47,016 nt of DNA from Muribaculaceae bacterium (GTDB lineage Bacteria; Bacteroidota; Bacteroidia; Bacteroidales; Muribaculaceae). The notes under the pieces were generated by a model. The model was not told where the DNA came from. It saw only the letters and a program-made list of their open reading frames with translations, and did no database searches. Shown in pieces: positions 1 through 7,198 of the stretch. The translations under genes and the position numbers were made by a program. Location: positions 1 through 47,016 of the forward strand of contig JAIDUH010000068.1 of assembly GCA_029060285.1 (NCBI GenBank), read 5' to 3'. Every line of letters begins with the position of its first letter. The first letter of the stretch is position 1.

Positions 1-110
1 TCAGAAAGTAAAAAAAGACGTTTCGCAATTTCATGATTATAAAACTGTTTTTGATATTAGATTCATGGTAAAAATTTTCTCACCTATGCAAATTTAATAC
101 TAATTATTTG

Positions 111-140
111 AATTTCCCATATTTTTTATGGGAAATTTTT
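111..140 (+). terminator. Rho-independent terminator-like hairpin
   Basis: A perfect 10-bp stem (AATTTCCCAT at 111-120 with ATGGGAAATT at 128-137) has a 7-nt T-rich loop and is followed by more T. It probably ends transcription of a gene left of the window. Positions 1-110 show no recognisable gene; short open frames running off the left edge are too short to identify. Confidence 0.6.
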
Positions 141-155
141 GAGCAGAAGCCTAAA

Positions 156-187
156 TTTGCGAATCTCGACAAAAATAAGTAACTTTG
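156..187 (+). promoter_or_regulatory. Bacteroidetes-type promoter for the SMR/Nim/HAD operon
   Basis: TTTG at 156-159 and TAACTTTG at 180-187 are separated by 20 bp, matching the Bacteroides -33/-7 consensus. Transcription should start near 193, giving a leader of about 230 nt before the first gene at 426. The leader is long enough to hold a regulatory element, but no known riboswitch was recognised in it. Confidence 0.6.
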
Positions 188-212
188 CATTATAAAATTT
201 TCATATGAATAA

Positions 213-244
213 TATAAGTTTCGCACGCTCAACTTAAGGTCTAT
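213..244. repeat. Dispersed leader repeat, copy 1
   Basis: This stretch contains TAAGTTTCGCA followed by GCTCAACTTAAGG. Read on the other strand it matches the element at 13604-13640, but it lacks about 17 bp of the middle. TAAGTTTC is one base from a -7 box (TAnnTTTG), so the motif may be a promoter core carried by a repeat. Confidence 0.4.
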
Positions 245-345
245 AGTTTAAATGGTTATAGGGTTATATTAGACTTGGCATCGAGCTGTCGAGAATGAGA
301 TTTTCATATTTTTCTTATAATCCTTTGATCCAATAACCTTTTTAA

Positions 346-369
346 CCCTCAACTTACGAAAGTTAAGGG
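346..369. promoter_or_regulatory. Leader hairpin upstream of the SMR exporter gene
   Basis: CCCTCAACTT (346-355) pairs with AAGTTAAGGG (360-369) around an ACGA loop, a 10-bp stem with one mismatch. The left arm repeats the AAGTTGAGGG motif of the 13604 repeat. It lies in the leader 56 nt before the start codon; whether it regulates anything is unknown. Confidence 0.4.
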
Positions 370-425
370 AATAATGATTGTAGAGGAGTTGATTAATAAC
401 CCAGAAGATCTTATCATTTTTATTT

Positions 426-752
426 ATGAATTGGATTCTACTTATTATCGCAGGTTGCTTTGAGACGGGATTTGCGTTCTGCCTCGGCAAAATGAAAGGG
501 TTGTCAGGCACACCATGGTATCTTTGGGGACTTGGATTCCTTGCTTGCCTTACTCTTAGCATGACATTGCTGGCGAAAGCGGTGCAGACAATACCCATCG
601 GCACAGCCTATCCTGTATGGACAGGTATAGGCGCTGTGGGCACGGTGATTGTCGGCATTCTCTTCTTCAACGAGCCAGCTACATTCTGGAGACTATTTTT
701 TATATCAACCCTGATTATTTCGATAATCGGACTAAAACTAATAAGCAACTGA
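426..752 (+). CDS. SMR family transporter, Gdx/SugE-like guanidinium exporter
   Basis: This 108-residue protein has four predicted membrane helices, the normal size for small multidrug resistance transporters, which work as antiparallel dimers driven by proton exchange. Glu13 in helix 1 (GCFETGF) is the essential proton/substrate carboxylate. The segment GTAYPVWTGIGAVG near residues 57-70 matches the Gdx (formerly SugE) branch, which exports guanidinium, better than the EmrE multidrug branch. It is first in an operon with a Nim-like flavoprotein (10-nt gap) and a HAD phosphatase. Substrate is inferred from the subgroup motif only. Gdx genes often follow guanidine riboswitches elsewhere; none was recognised in the leader here. 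Confidence 0.85.
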   Translation: MNWILLIIAGCFETGFAFCLGKMKGLSGTPWYLWGLGFLACLTLSMTLLAKAVQTIPIGTAYPVWTGIGAVGTVIVGILFFNEPATFWRLFFISTLIISIIGLKLISN

Positions 753-762
753 AACATAAAGT

Positions 763-1236
763 ATGAGACGATTCAAACAACAACTGACTGAAAACGAAAT
801 AGTGGGAATACTCCGCAACTCAACATCCGGAGTGTTATCACTGTGTGGCGACGATAGAATACCATACGGAGTTCCGTTAAGTCATGTCTATGATAATGGG
901 AAACTTTATTTTCATTCTGCCCTTATAGGACATAAGATAGATCTAATCAGGCAAAACGACAATGCGAGCTTCACCGTCATAGCCAAAGATGAAGTACATC
1001 CGGAAAGATATACTACATATTTTCAAAGTGCAATCGCATTTGGGAAAGTCAGAATCATCGAAGACGAACACCAGAAAAGGGAAATACTTGGGTTATTAGG
1101 GCGAAGATGCAATCCTGGCGACCCTGAAGGATTATCACAAGAGATACAGCATGGAATCAATAGATGCTTAGTGCTTGAAATGAAAATAGAAAAGCTTTCT
1201 GGCAAGCAGGCGATAGAGTTAGTGAACCATCAATAA
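763..1236 (+). CDS. Nim-like pyridoxamine 5'-phosphate oxidase family flavoprotein
   Basis: A 157-residue cytoplasmic protein of the split-barrel FMN-binding family. The N-terminal MRR start, SGVLSLCGDD, PYGVPLSHVYDNGKLYFHSA and GHKIDLI segments, then YTTYFQSAIAFGKVRIIEDE, follow the order seen in Nim-type 5-nitroimidazole reductases and their many uncharacterised relatives. It probably binds FMN as a dimer and reduces or binds a small molecule. True Nim activity cannot be told from sequence, because most Nim-like genes confer no resistance. It sits 10 nt after the SMR exporter and 21 nt before the HAD gene, so the three are probably co-transcribed. Confidence 0.8.
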   Translation: MRRFKQQLTENEIVGILRNSTSGVLSLCGDDRIPYGVPLSHVYDNGKLYFHSALIGHKIDLIRQNDNASFTVIAKDEVHPERYTTYFQSAIAFGKVRIIEDEHQKREILGLLGRRCNPGDPEGLSQEIQHGINRCLVLEMKIEKLSGKQAIELVNHQ

Positions 1237-1257
1237 GAATTGTATCCGAAATAGAAT

Positions 1258-1896
1258 GTGAAAATGAACTATATATTTGATTTCGACGGAACCCTGATGG
1301 ATACATCGGGGGTCATCCTCTCCACTATAAAGGCCACCATAAAAGATCTGGGGCTTCCTGACAAGACTGATGAGGAATGCCGCTCTATAATAGGGATCCG
1401 TACCGATGAAGCCGGTCGGTATCTCTATCCTGATCTGGATATCTCGAATAAGGAATTCGCCAAGATTTTCCGGGCGAATTACGACAGATTGCAGAAAGAC
1501 GCACAAGAAAAAGCCTTTCCCGGAGTAATCGAAACCCTTACGAAACTCAGTAACAATGGTTGCCGACTTGCCATCGCTTCAAGCCGACGGCTCGTGTCGC
1601 TGACCGACTACCTGAAGAAATTAGGTATCGAAGGCTGGTTTGACATAGTGGTTGGAGCGGACAGCGTCACCAAAGGCAAGCCTGATCCGGAACCTGTGTT
1701 GACAGTTCTCAAGGCACTCGGATGGAATGCCGGCGACACATTGGTGGTAGGAGACGCAGATGTCGACATAATGATGGGCAATGCAGCCGGATGCAAGACC
1801 TGCGCCGTAACCTACGGAAACGGATCAATCGCGTCGCTTAAAGCAGCTCGACCAAATTATATGATTGGGGATTTCAAAGACCTGCCCGTCGAATAA
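1258..1896 (+). CDS. HAD superfamily hydrolase, phosphoglycolate-phosphatase-like
   Basis: A 212-residue cytoplasmic phosphatase with all four HAD motifs: DFDGTLMDTS near residue 8 (nucleophile Asp8, acid Asp10), IASSRR near 101, Lys in TKGKPDPEPV near 138, and VVGDADVDIMMGNAAG near 161. A helical cap lies between motifs I and II, as in the Gph/PgmB group, so a small phosphomonoester is the likely substrate. The start may be GTG at 1258 or ATG at 1264 (MNYIFDFDGTL); the ATG gives a more usual N-terminus. It is third in the SMR/Nim operon. A short relic resembling the C-terminus of such a gene lies at 20948-21025. Confidence 0.85.
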   Translation: MKMNYIFDFDGTLMDTSGVILSTIKATIKDLGLPDKTDEECRSIIGIRTDEAGRYLYPDLDISNKEFAKIFRANYDRLQKDAQEKAFPGVIETLTKLSNNGCRLAIASSRRLVSLTDYLKKLGIEGWFDIVVGADSVTKGKPDPEPVLTVLKALGWNAGDTLVVGDADVDIMMGNAAGCKTCAVTYGNGSIASLKAARPNYMIGDFKDLPVE

Positions 1897-1948
1897 TTAA
1901 ATATATTCTTGACATACGGGAACGTGGAGATTATCCAGTGCCAAGCAT

Positions 1949-1984
1949 AATAATGCGGCGATCTCAAAGACCGCCGCTTATTAT
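1949..1984. terminator. Terminator-like hairpin between convergent genes
   Basis: GCGGCG (1955-1960) pairs with CGCCGC (1972-1977), and the flanking AT-rich bases extend the stem with a small bulge. It lies between the stop codons of the rightward HAD gene and the leftward esterase gene and could stop transcription from both sides. Confidence 0.5.
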
Positions 1985-1985
1985 A

Positions 1986-3890
1986 TTATTCGATATAATC
2001 AACCTTGACAACTATTACCCTGATGTTTTGGTCATCGCTGCCATTGGCTATTTTAGCTATGTGCCAGTCTTCGGGGAAGAAGAGGAAAAACTTGTCGGGG
2101 GTTGAGTCGTAGAAACGTGCTTTATCGACTTCATAGTCGTAATGTATCACGTCAGGACGGTATTCACAGTTAGGCGTGGATGTTTCGTGGTCGATGATGC
2201 CGAAGCGTTCTATCCCTTTCACTGCATATTGGAAGTCGATTTTCTGGCGGTGGCTTTCAGTGCCTCTCTTTTCAAGCGGACCATTCTGACTGTCCTCGAC
2301 ACTTGCTACCAACGTTGTCCCTTCGATAGGATGTTTACCCGCGGGAATTGTCAGAAGATCTGTATCTTCCAGCCATTTAAACATGGCGTCCCACTGCTCT
2401 TTGTTTTTAGAATACTGCTCGTAGAAGTCGACGGGATTGACAGTTTCGTGAGGATCAGCCTTCTCAAAGCCATTTCTCCAGGCTCCTGACTCCATCCAGT
2501 TTGTACATTGGGCTATCTTAACCTTATCATCACACTGACGTGTGTAGATCCCTTCTGACAAATCCCTCGTGGGAGAAGATACAAGATATTTCTGTATCCA
2601 GTTAAGATGTCCACGCTCGGTGGCTTCTGAAGTCCAATGCTCATTGATTGGAGTGATCAGAGCCTCCTTGGGGGATGTAATCACGTTGTATACCGCATAG
2701 CTTGTGGTAGGAGGACAAGTATTGTCGTTATACCCCCACGTCATGTATACGGGACACTTCACCTTTCGAGCAAAATTAACCACATCATAATATGCCATTG
2801 TGCTGAGTTTATCAGGCGTATCCATTCCTTCCACTCGGAAGAAGTGGGGATAACCTCCAGCCCTGTTTGCCTTGTAACCTGCCATATCACTGAGTGCAGG
2901 ATGATTTGCCACACAAGCCGTCACCCTCGGATCGAGACCTGCTGCCACTATTGCAAGCGCACCGCCTTGACTGCCACCTTGCATCGCAATGTTCTTTCCG
3001 TCCCATTCCGGCAGTGTAGTCAAGAAATCAATGGCCCGTACAAGTCCGAGATACACTCGCTTCATGTAGTAATTGTCCTTATTGTCAAGACCATTATTTA
3101 GATAGCCGTTTTCTCTTCCACTGAATGCCTTGCTGATCTCCTTAAACTGCTCGTCGGTCATTTCCGGATTAAGCCCATGAATCTCCATCTCAAACCTTAT
3201 GCATCCGTTTTCACCATAATAACGATGTCTCAAAGGCTCCTTTATGGTCTTAATGCCTGCGCCCGGAGGGCACAACACGATTGGACAGGAACCCGGTTCA
3301 GCTCCCTTAGGTATGAAGAGATATCCATAAATTGACTGTCCCTGTGATGTTGTCGTCAGGTTCACAAGCCAGCAATCCATTTTGTCAGTGGTATACTTAG
3401 GCACTGGCGTCATGGTATAGTCCAAGGGCACTTTCTTGAGATCTTCAAGGTTTTTAGCCCAGAATTGGTCGAAATCTGCCGGCATTTTTGTATAGGGGAC
3501 AATCTTCTCCGGAGAGAATCCTACTTTCACATGATGGGTATATTTCTCTCCATCCACTGTGGCAGTGAGTACACAATCACGAAATCCAGGCTTCTTCATA
3601 GTGCCAAGCGACACCCTCGCCTTGCCATTCTTAAGAGTGGTGCTACCCTTCGAGTCTGTCGGCATCATATCGTCAGCGAGAGAATAATCAAGCGTAACAT
3701 TGTCAACAGGGATTCCATACTTATACAGCTGCACATCAACTGTGGCATTCTCCCCTGTTTTATAGAGCCAATCCGCGTGGTCAGGAACAGTCACCCAAAG
3801 CACATCGCTACGGTAAGGATAATTTTCCGCGATGCCGGGCAATATACCCACGAGCACCATAAGCAACACAAACAGTCGGTTCAATTTCAT
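1986..3890 (-). CDS. Exported acetylxylan-esterase-like enzyme fused to a YhcH/EbgC domain
   Basis: The 634-residue protein has an N-terminal signal peptide ending near GIAEN. Residues about 130-440 are an AXE1/cephalosporin-C-deacetylase-type alpha/beta hydrolase with nucleophile in GGSQGG (Ser near 307), Asp in WGYNDNTCPP (near 385) and His in INEHW (near 416), so it probably removes acetyl groups from sugars in the periplasm. Residues about 445-634 look like a YhcH/YjgK/YiaL (EbgC, TabA) domain: AGKHPIEG, ESHRQKIDFQYAVKG, FFPEDWHIA. Such domains normally stand alone at about 150 residues as cytoplasmic sugar-acid or anomer enzymes, so the fusion and export are unusual. It is last in a DUF362 - CMD/cupin operon (27-nt gap). 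Confidence 0.8.
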   Translation of the reverse strand: MKLNRLFVLLMVLVGILPGIAENYPYRSDVLWVTVPDHADWLYKTGENATVDVQLYKYGIPVDNVTLDYSLADDMMPTDSKGSTTLKNGKARVSLGTMKKPGFRDCVLTATVDGEKYTHHVKVGFSPEKIVPYTKMPADFDQFWAKNLEDLKKVPLDYTMTPVPKYTTDKMDCWLVNLTTTSQGQSIYGYLFIPKGAEPGSCPIVLCPPGAGIKTIKEPLRHRYYGENGCIRFEMEIHGLNPEMTDEQFKEISKAFSGRENGYLNNGLDNKDNYYMKRVYLGLVRAIDFLTTLPEWDGKNIAMQGGSQGGALAIVAAGLDPRVTACVANHPALSDMAGYKANRAGGYPHFFRVEGMDTPDKLSTMAYYDVVNFARKVKCPVYMTWGYNDNTCPPTTSYAVYNVITSPKEALITPINEHWTSEATERGHLNWIQKYLVSSPTRDLSEGIYTRQCDDKVKIAQCTNWMESGAWRNGFEKADPHETVNPVDFYEQYSKNKEQWDAMFKWLEDTDLLTIPAGKHPIEGTTLVASVEDSQNGPLEKRGTESHRQKIDFQYAVKGIERFGIIDHETSTPNCEYRPDVIHYDYEVDKARFYDSTPDKFFLFFPEDWHIAKIANGSDDQNIRVIVVKVDYIE

Positions 3891-3917
3891 ATGCTCCCAG
3901 ACTATAAATTATGAGTT

Positions 3918-4733
3918 TTATTTGAGTTTATCATATTCCTCATCTGTGACAGGCTCAAGCCAGACGTTTTCTGTTTCTTCGCCAGGCACACCAAAGGCGA
4001 GATGGGCAAACCATGAGTCTTTTGCAGCTCCATGCCAGTGCTTTACGTTGGCTGGGATGTTGATTACAGTTCCGGGAAGTATTTCTACCGCAGGTTTCCC
4101 TTCTTCCTGATACCAACCGCGTCCTGCCACTCCTACCAGCATCTGACCGCCATCTTTCTCTGCCTTATGCACATGCCAGTTGTTACGGCATCCGGGTTCA
4201 AAAGTCACGTTGGCAAAAGGTATCTGTTCTGTCGCAATCTGAGCCAGATAACTATTTCCGATAAAATACTTTGCATATGCAGTGTTAGGATCTCCAATAG
4301 GGAAAATCATCTCTTTCTGGAACTGAGCCTTGGCATCGTCTCCCTTGATGTCGTCGTTCCATACTTCCTTAGCCTGGCGAAATGCAGCCCATGCCTTGGG
4401 CCATCCGGCATAGAATGCTATATGGGTAATGATTTCGGAGATTTCGGTGCGCGTAATGCCGTTTTTCTTTGCCTCCTGAAGATGATAAGTAAGAGAGCTG
4501 TCTGTAATACCCTGTGAGATAAGGCAAGTTACAGTCACGAGGCTACGGTCGCGAAGTGAAAGAAGGTCATTGCGACTCCATACCTCACCAAAAAGGATGT
4601 CGTCATTTAGATGAGCGAACTCGGGGGCAAACTCTCCAAGAACATCATGTCCGGCTGTCTGTACGATTTTCTTCTGTGCCATAATATTGAATGCTGTCGC
4701 TGCTACAAGGAGCAGCATGATTATTTTTTTCAT
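3918..4733 (-). CDS. Exported carboxymuconolactone-decarboxylase-like and cupin two-domain protein
   Basis: Residues 1-20 form a signal peptide (MKKIIMLLLVAATAFNIMAQ). Residues about 35-130 resemble the CMD/AhpD helical domain (SLVTVTCLISQG, ITHIAFYAGWPKAWAA), but no CxxC pair of AhpD peroxidases is seen. Residues about 160-255 are a cupin barrel with likely metal ligands in HVHKAE and in the second motif around KHWHG. Such fusions are common in Bacteroidetes and their reaction is unknown; a small-molecule decarboxylase, tautomerase or antioxidant role is possible. The ATG at 4733 sits one base after the stop of the upstream DUF362 gene (TGATATG), which suggests translational coupling and favours this start over an upstream TTG. 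Confidence 0.8.
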   Translation of the reverse strand: MKKIIMLLLVAATAFNIMAQKKIVQTAGHDVLGEFAPEFAHLNDDILFGEVWSRNDLLSLRDRSLVTVTCLISQGITDSSLTYHLQEAKKNGITRTEISEIITHIAFYAGWPKAWAAFRQAKEVWNDDIKGDDAKAQFQKEMIFPIGDPNTAYAKYFIGNSYLAQIATEQIPFANVTFEPGCRNNWHVHKAEKDGGQMLVGVAGRGWYQEEGKPAVEILPGTVINIPANVKHWHGAAKDSWFAHLAFGVPGEETENVWLEPVTDEEYDKLK

Positions 4734-4734
4734 A

Positions 4735-5724
4735 TCAGTCAAGGTTTACGATCTTATAATTCTGCGTTCCAAGACCTATTTCTTCACCATAGTCCAAGGT
4801 ATGCATGCCATGACGCGAGTCGATACGCTCGATAAGATGAATCTTTCCATGGTCATCGGAAGAGCGCACGAGATCGGTACATGCCTTGTCGAGTGCGACG
4901 GGATCAAGGGATGCGAGGATACCTATGTCGTGCATCTGCGGATCAGCTGGATGAGAGTCACAGTCGCAGTCGACAGAAAGATTATTGGCCACATTGATGT
5001 AGATGATGTTGTCGCCGCAATGATCGGCAACGGCCTTGGCAGCCTCAGCCATCGATTCAAGAAACAAATCCTGCTGCGCAATGTTACCCCATATGCCGTC
5101 GGCTGTCTCGAGTTTCCCTGCGGTGTGGATATAGCTCTTGCCGTTGGAAGATGCTATACCGATCGACATGTTCTTCACAGCGCCACCGAAGCCACCCATG
5201 GCATGACCTTTGAAATGAGAGAGAATCACGGTGAAGTCGTAATCGGGATAATGTGAGCCTACAATATCATATTTCAGGTGCTTACCGTCTTTGACAGGAA
5301 GCTTGACCTCTCCGTCGGCATCCATTATATCGACATCAGCGATTGCCGTGAACCCATGTTCCTCGGCTGCCTTGCGATGATCTTCAGTGGAGAAGCGCTT
5401 ACCGGTATAGGCGGTATTGCACTCCACGATGGTTCCCTTTGTGAGATCGACAAAGTCTTTGATCAAAGTCGGCTGAAGATAGTTGTGACCGCCGGGCTCA
5501 CCGGTGGAGATCTTTACGGCCACCTTTCCATTTGCCTCGCGACCGAGAGCCTTGTAAAGCTTGACGATTGCCTCGGGAGATATCTCCTTTGTCATATAAA
5601 CGACCGAAGGTTCTCCGGAAGCAGCCGGTTCCTTCGTCTGTTCAGAGGCGTTCTGAGCGGTACATGACAGTGTCAGCAGACCGCACGCGATAGATGTCAG
5701 TATCTTATTCATCAGTTTAAACAT
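4735..5724 (-). CDS. DUF362 domain lipoprotein
   Basis: A 329-residue protein with a lipoprotein signal (LLTLSC, modified Cys near residue 21), so it is probably anchored in the periplasm. The body matches the DUF362 family: KVAVKISTGEPGGHNYL, SHFKGHAMGGFGGAVKNMSIG, and a late DPVALDKACTDLV segment. Some DUF362 proteins carry 4Fe-4S ferredoxin motifs; none is evident here, although Cys residues near ADPQMHD (VDCDCDSH) could bind metal. Function is unknown. It is the first gene of a leftward operon with the CMD/cupin protein and the esterase fusion. The start may be 5724 or the internal ATG at 5712 (MNKILTSIACG). Confidence 0.8.
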   Translation of the reverse strand: MFKLMNKILTSIACGLLTLSCTAQNASEQTKEPAASGEPSVVYMTKEISPEAIVKLYKALGREANGKVAVKISTGEPGGHNYLQPTLIKDFVDLTKGTIVECNTAYTGKRFSTEDHRKAAEEHGFTAIADVDIMDADGEVKLPVKDGKHLKYDIVGSHYPDYDFTVILSHFKGHAMGGFGGAVKNMSIGIASSNGKSYIHTAGKLETADGIWGNIAQQDLFLESMAEAAKAVADHCGDNIIYINVANNLSVDCDCDSHPADPQMHDIGILASLDPVALDKACTDLVRSSDDHGKIHLIERIDSRHGMHTLDYGEEIGLGTQNYKIVNLD

Positions 5725-5741
5725 AATTTGGATAACATTTG

Positions 5742-5749
5742 CAAATTTA
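5742..5749 (-). promoter_or_regulatory. -7 box for the DUF362 operon
   Basis: CAAATTTA on the plus strand is TAAATTTG leftward, a good -7 box 18 nt before the first possible start codon. No clear TTTG is seen 20 bp upstream, so the -33 element is weak. Confidence 0.45.
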
Positions 5750-5830
5750 CGATTAAAAATTAATATTCCGATAACCTTAATTAATGAAAATATTACCTAT
5801 TTTTCTTTTTTAACATTTGTAAATATTTAT

Positions 5831-5838
5831 TATCTTTG
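5831..5838 (+). promoter_or_regulatory. -7 box for the GH43/TPR operon
   Basis: TATCTTTG lies 25 nt before the GH43 start. The only TTTG (5816-5819) is too close, while a T-rich stretch occupies the expected -33 place. Together with the leftward box at 5742 it makes this 139-bp gap a divergent promoter region. Confidence 0.45.
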
Positions 5839-5863
5839 TAATTCATAAATCACGAAAATCGGT

Positions 5864-7198
5864 ATGGATATCTATAATAACATCATCTATAGGGCATTAT
5901 CGGTATATCTCACGATAATCATTTCAGCACTCTCGGTCACTGGTGAGAACGTCATACGCAATGGAGTGCCCTGGTTTGATACGGACGGGAACATTGTGAA
6001 CGCGCATGGCGCATGCATAGTGGAGGATGGAGGCAGATATTGGCTTTTCGGGGAATATAAATCAGATGAAAGCAACGCTTTTCCGGGATTCGGATGCTAC
6101 TCCTCCCCTGACCTCGTCAACTGGAAGTTCGAGCGGGTGGTGCTTCCGGTGCAACCTGACGGCATCCTCGGTCCCGACCGTGTCGGAGAGCGGGTAAAGG
6201 TAATGCGCTGTCCTTCTACCGGAGAATATGTGATGTTCATGCACGCCGACGACATGAAATATAAGGATCCCAACATCGGGATAGCCGTATGTGACCGTAT
6301 TGACGGCGACTACCACCTTTTAGGCACCATAGAATACAATGGCAAGCCTATAAAACGCTGGGATATGGGGACATTCCAGGATGAAGATGGGACAGGATAT
6401 CTGCTCATACATCATGGTCCCATCTACCGGCTAAGCAAGGATTACCGCTCCATCGAAGCACAGGTAGCGGACATAAAAGGAATGGGAGAGTCTCCGGCTA
6501 TGTTTAAGAAAGATGGCATCTACTATCTCTTAACGTCCCACACCACAAGCTGGGAGCGAAACGACAACTATTATTATACCGCGCCATCGCCGGAAGGACC
6601 GTGGGAGAAGCAAGGACTTTTTTGCCCGGAAGGATCACTGACATACAACTCCCAGTGTACATTCGTATTTCCGCTGAAAAAGGATGGGAAAACAATACCT
6701 ATGTATATGGGCGACAGATGGTCGTTCCCACATCAGGCTTCGGCGGCGGCATATGTCTGGCTCCCGATGAAGGCGGAAGGGACAAAACTATCGATACCGG
6801 AATATTGGGAGTCATGGGACATCGATTCTGTTTCCAAGAGCGAGCAAAAAGGGATCTCCTCTACTCATTCATGGTCTTCAAACACACCGGGAGACAAACT
6901 GGCTGTGCCGTTCTGTGGTGAAAGAATAAGCGTGGTGGGGAAATCGGATACCCGGTCAGGATACGCTTGGATCAGGATAAAGGATAAGGAGGGCAACTTA
7001 CTCCACAATTCACTCGTAGACTTCTACAGTAAGGTGGAAGACGAGGATCCCCGGTTCGTCAGCAAGACATATCCTGAAGGCGAATACATACTTGAGGTGG
7101 AAGTTGCCGGAGAGAATCCGGTATGGTTCAACAAGAAAGGAGACCGCTTCGGAAGCACCGACTTCTTCGTAAACGTGACAGAAACCATTACGGAATGA
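5864..7198 (+). CDS. Exported glycoside hydrolase family 43 protein
   Basis: A 444-residue protein with a signal peptide (about residues 1-27) and a five-bladed beta-propeller typical of GH43. The opening DTDGNIVNAHGACIVEDG followed by YWLFGEYKS resembles GH43 subfamilies 24/34, which act on beta-galactans or related side chains. Likely catalytic residues are Asp167 (WDMGTFQDEDGTG) as pKa modulator and Glu209 (GMGESPAMF) as general acid. The usual N-terminal base Asp is not obvious, as in exo-beta-1,3-galactanases. Residues about 340-444 form a separate beta-rich domain. Its stop overlaps the next gene's start as ATGA, coupling it to a TPR membrane regulator. Substrate is not determined. Confidence 0.85.
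   Translation: MDIYNNIIYRALSVYLTIIISALSVTGENVIRNGVPWFDTDGNIVNAHGACIVEDGGRYWLFGEYKSDESNAFPGFGCYSSPDLVNWKFERVVLPVQPDGILGPDRVGERVKVMRCPSTGEYVMFMHADDMKYKDPNIGIAVCDRIDGDYHLLGTIEYNGKPIKRWDMGTFQDEDGTGYLLIHHGPIYRLSKDYRSIEAQVADIKGMGESPAMFKKDGIYYLLTSHTTSWERNDNYYYTAPSPEGPWEKQGLFCPEGSLTYNSQCTFVFPLKKDGKTIPMYMGDRWSFPHQASAAAYVWLPMKAEGTKLSIPEYWESWDIDSVSKSEQKGISSTHSWSSNTPGDKLAVPFCGERISVVGKSDTRSGYAWIRIKDKEGNLLHNSLVDFYSKVEDEDPRFVSKTYPEGEYILEVEVAGENPVWFNKKGDRFGSTDFFVNVTETITE

Noticed and set aside
194-425. Guanidine riboswitch in front of the SMR gene
   Set aside because: No recognisable ACGR or GGG-rich core of the known guanidine classes was seen; only a repeat and a simple hairpin.
7123-7194. Extended start of the TPR regulator within GH43
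   Set aside because: It would overlap GH43 by 76 bp and hide the lipoprotein signal that begins at 7195.
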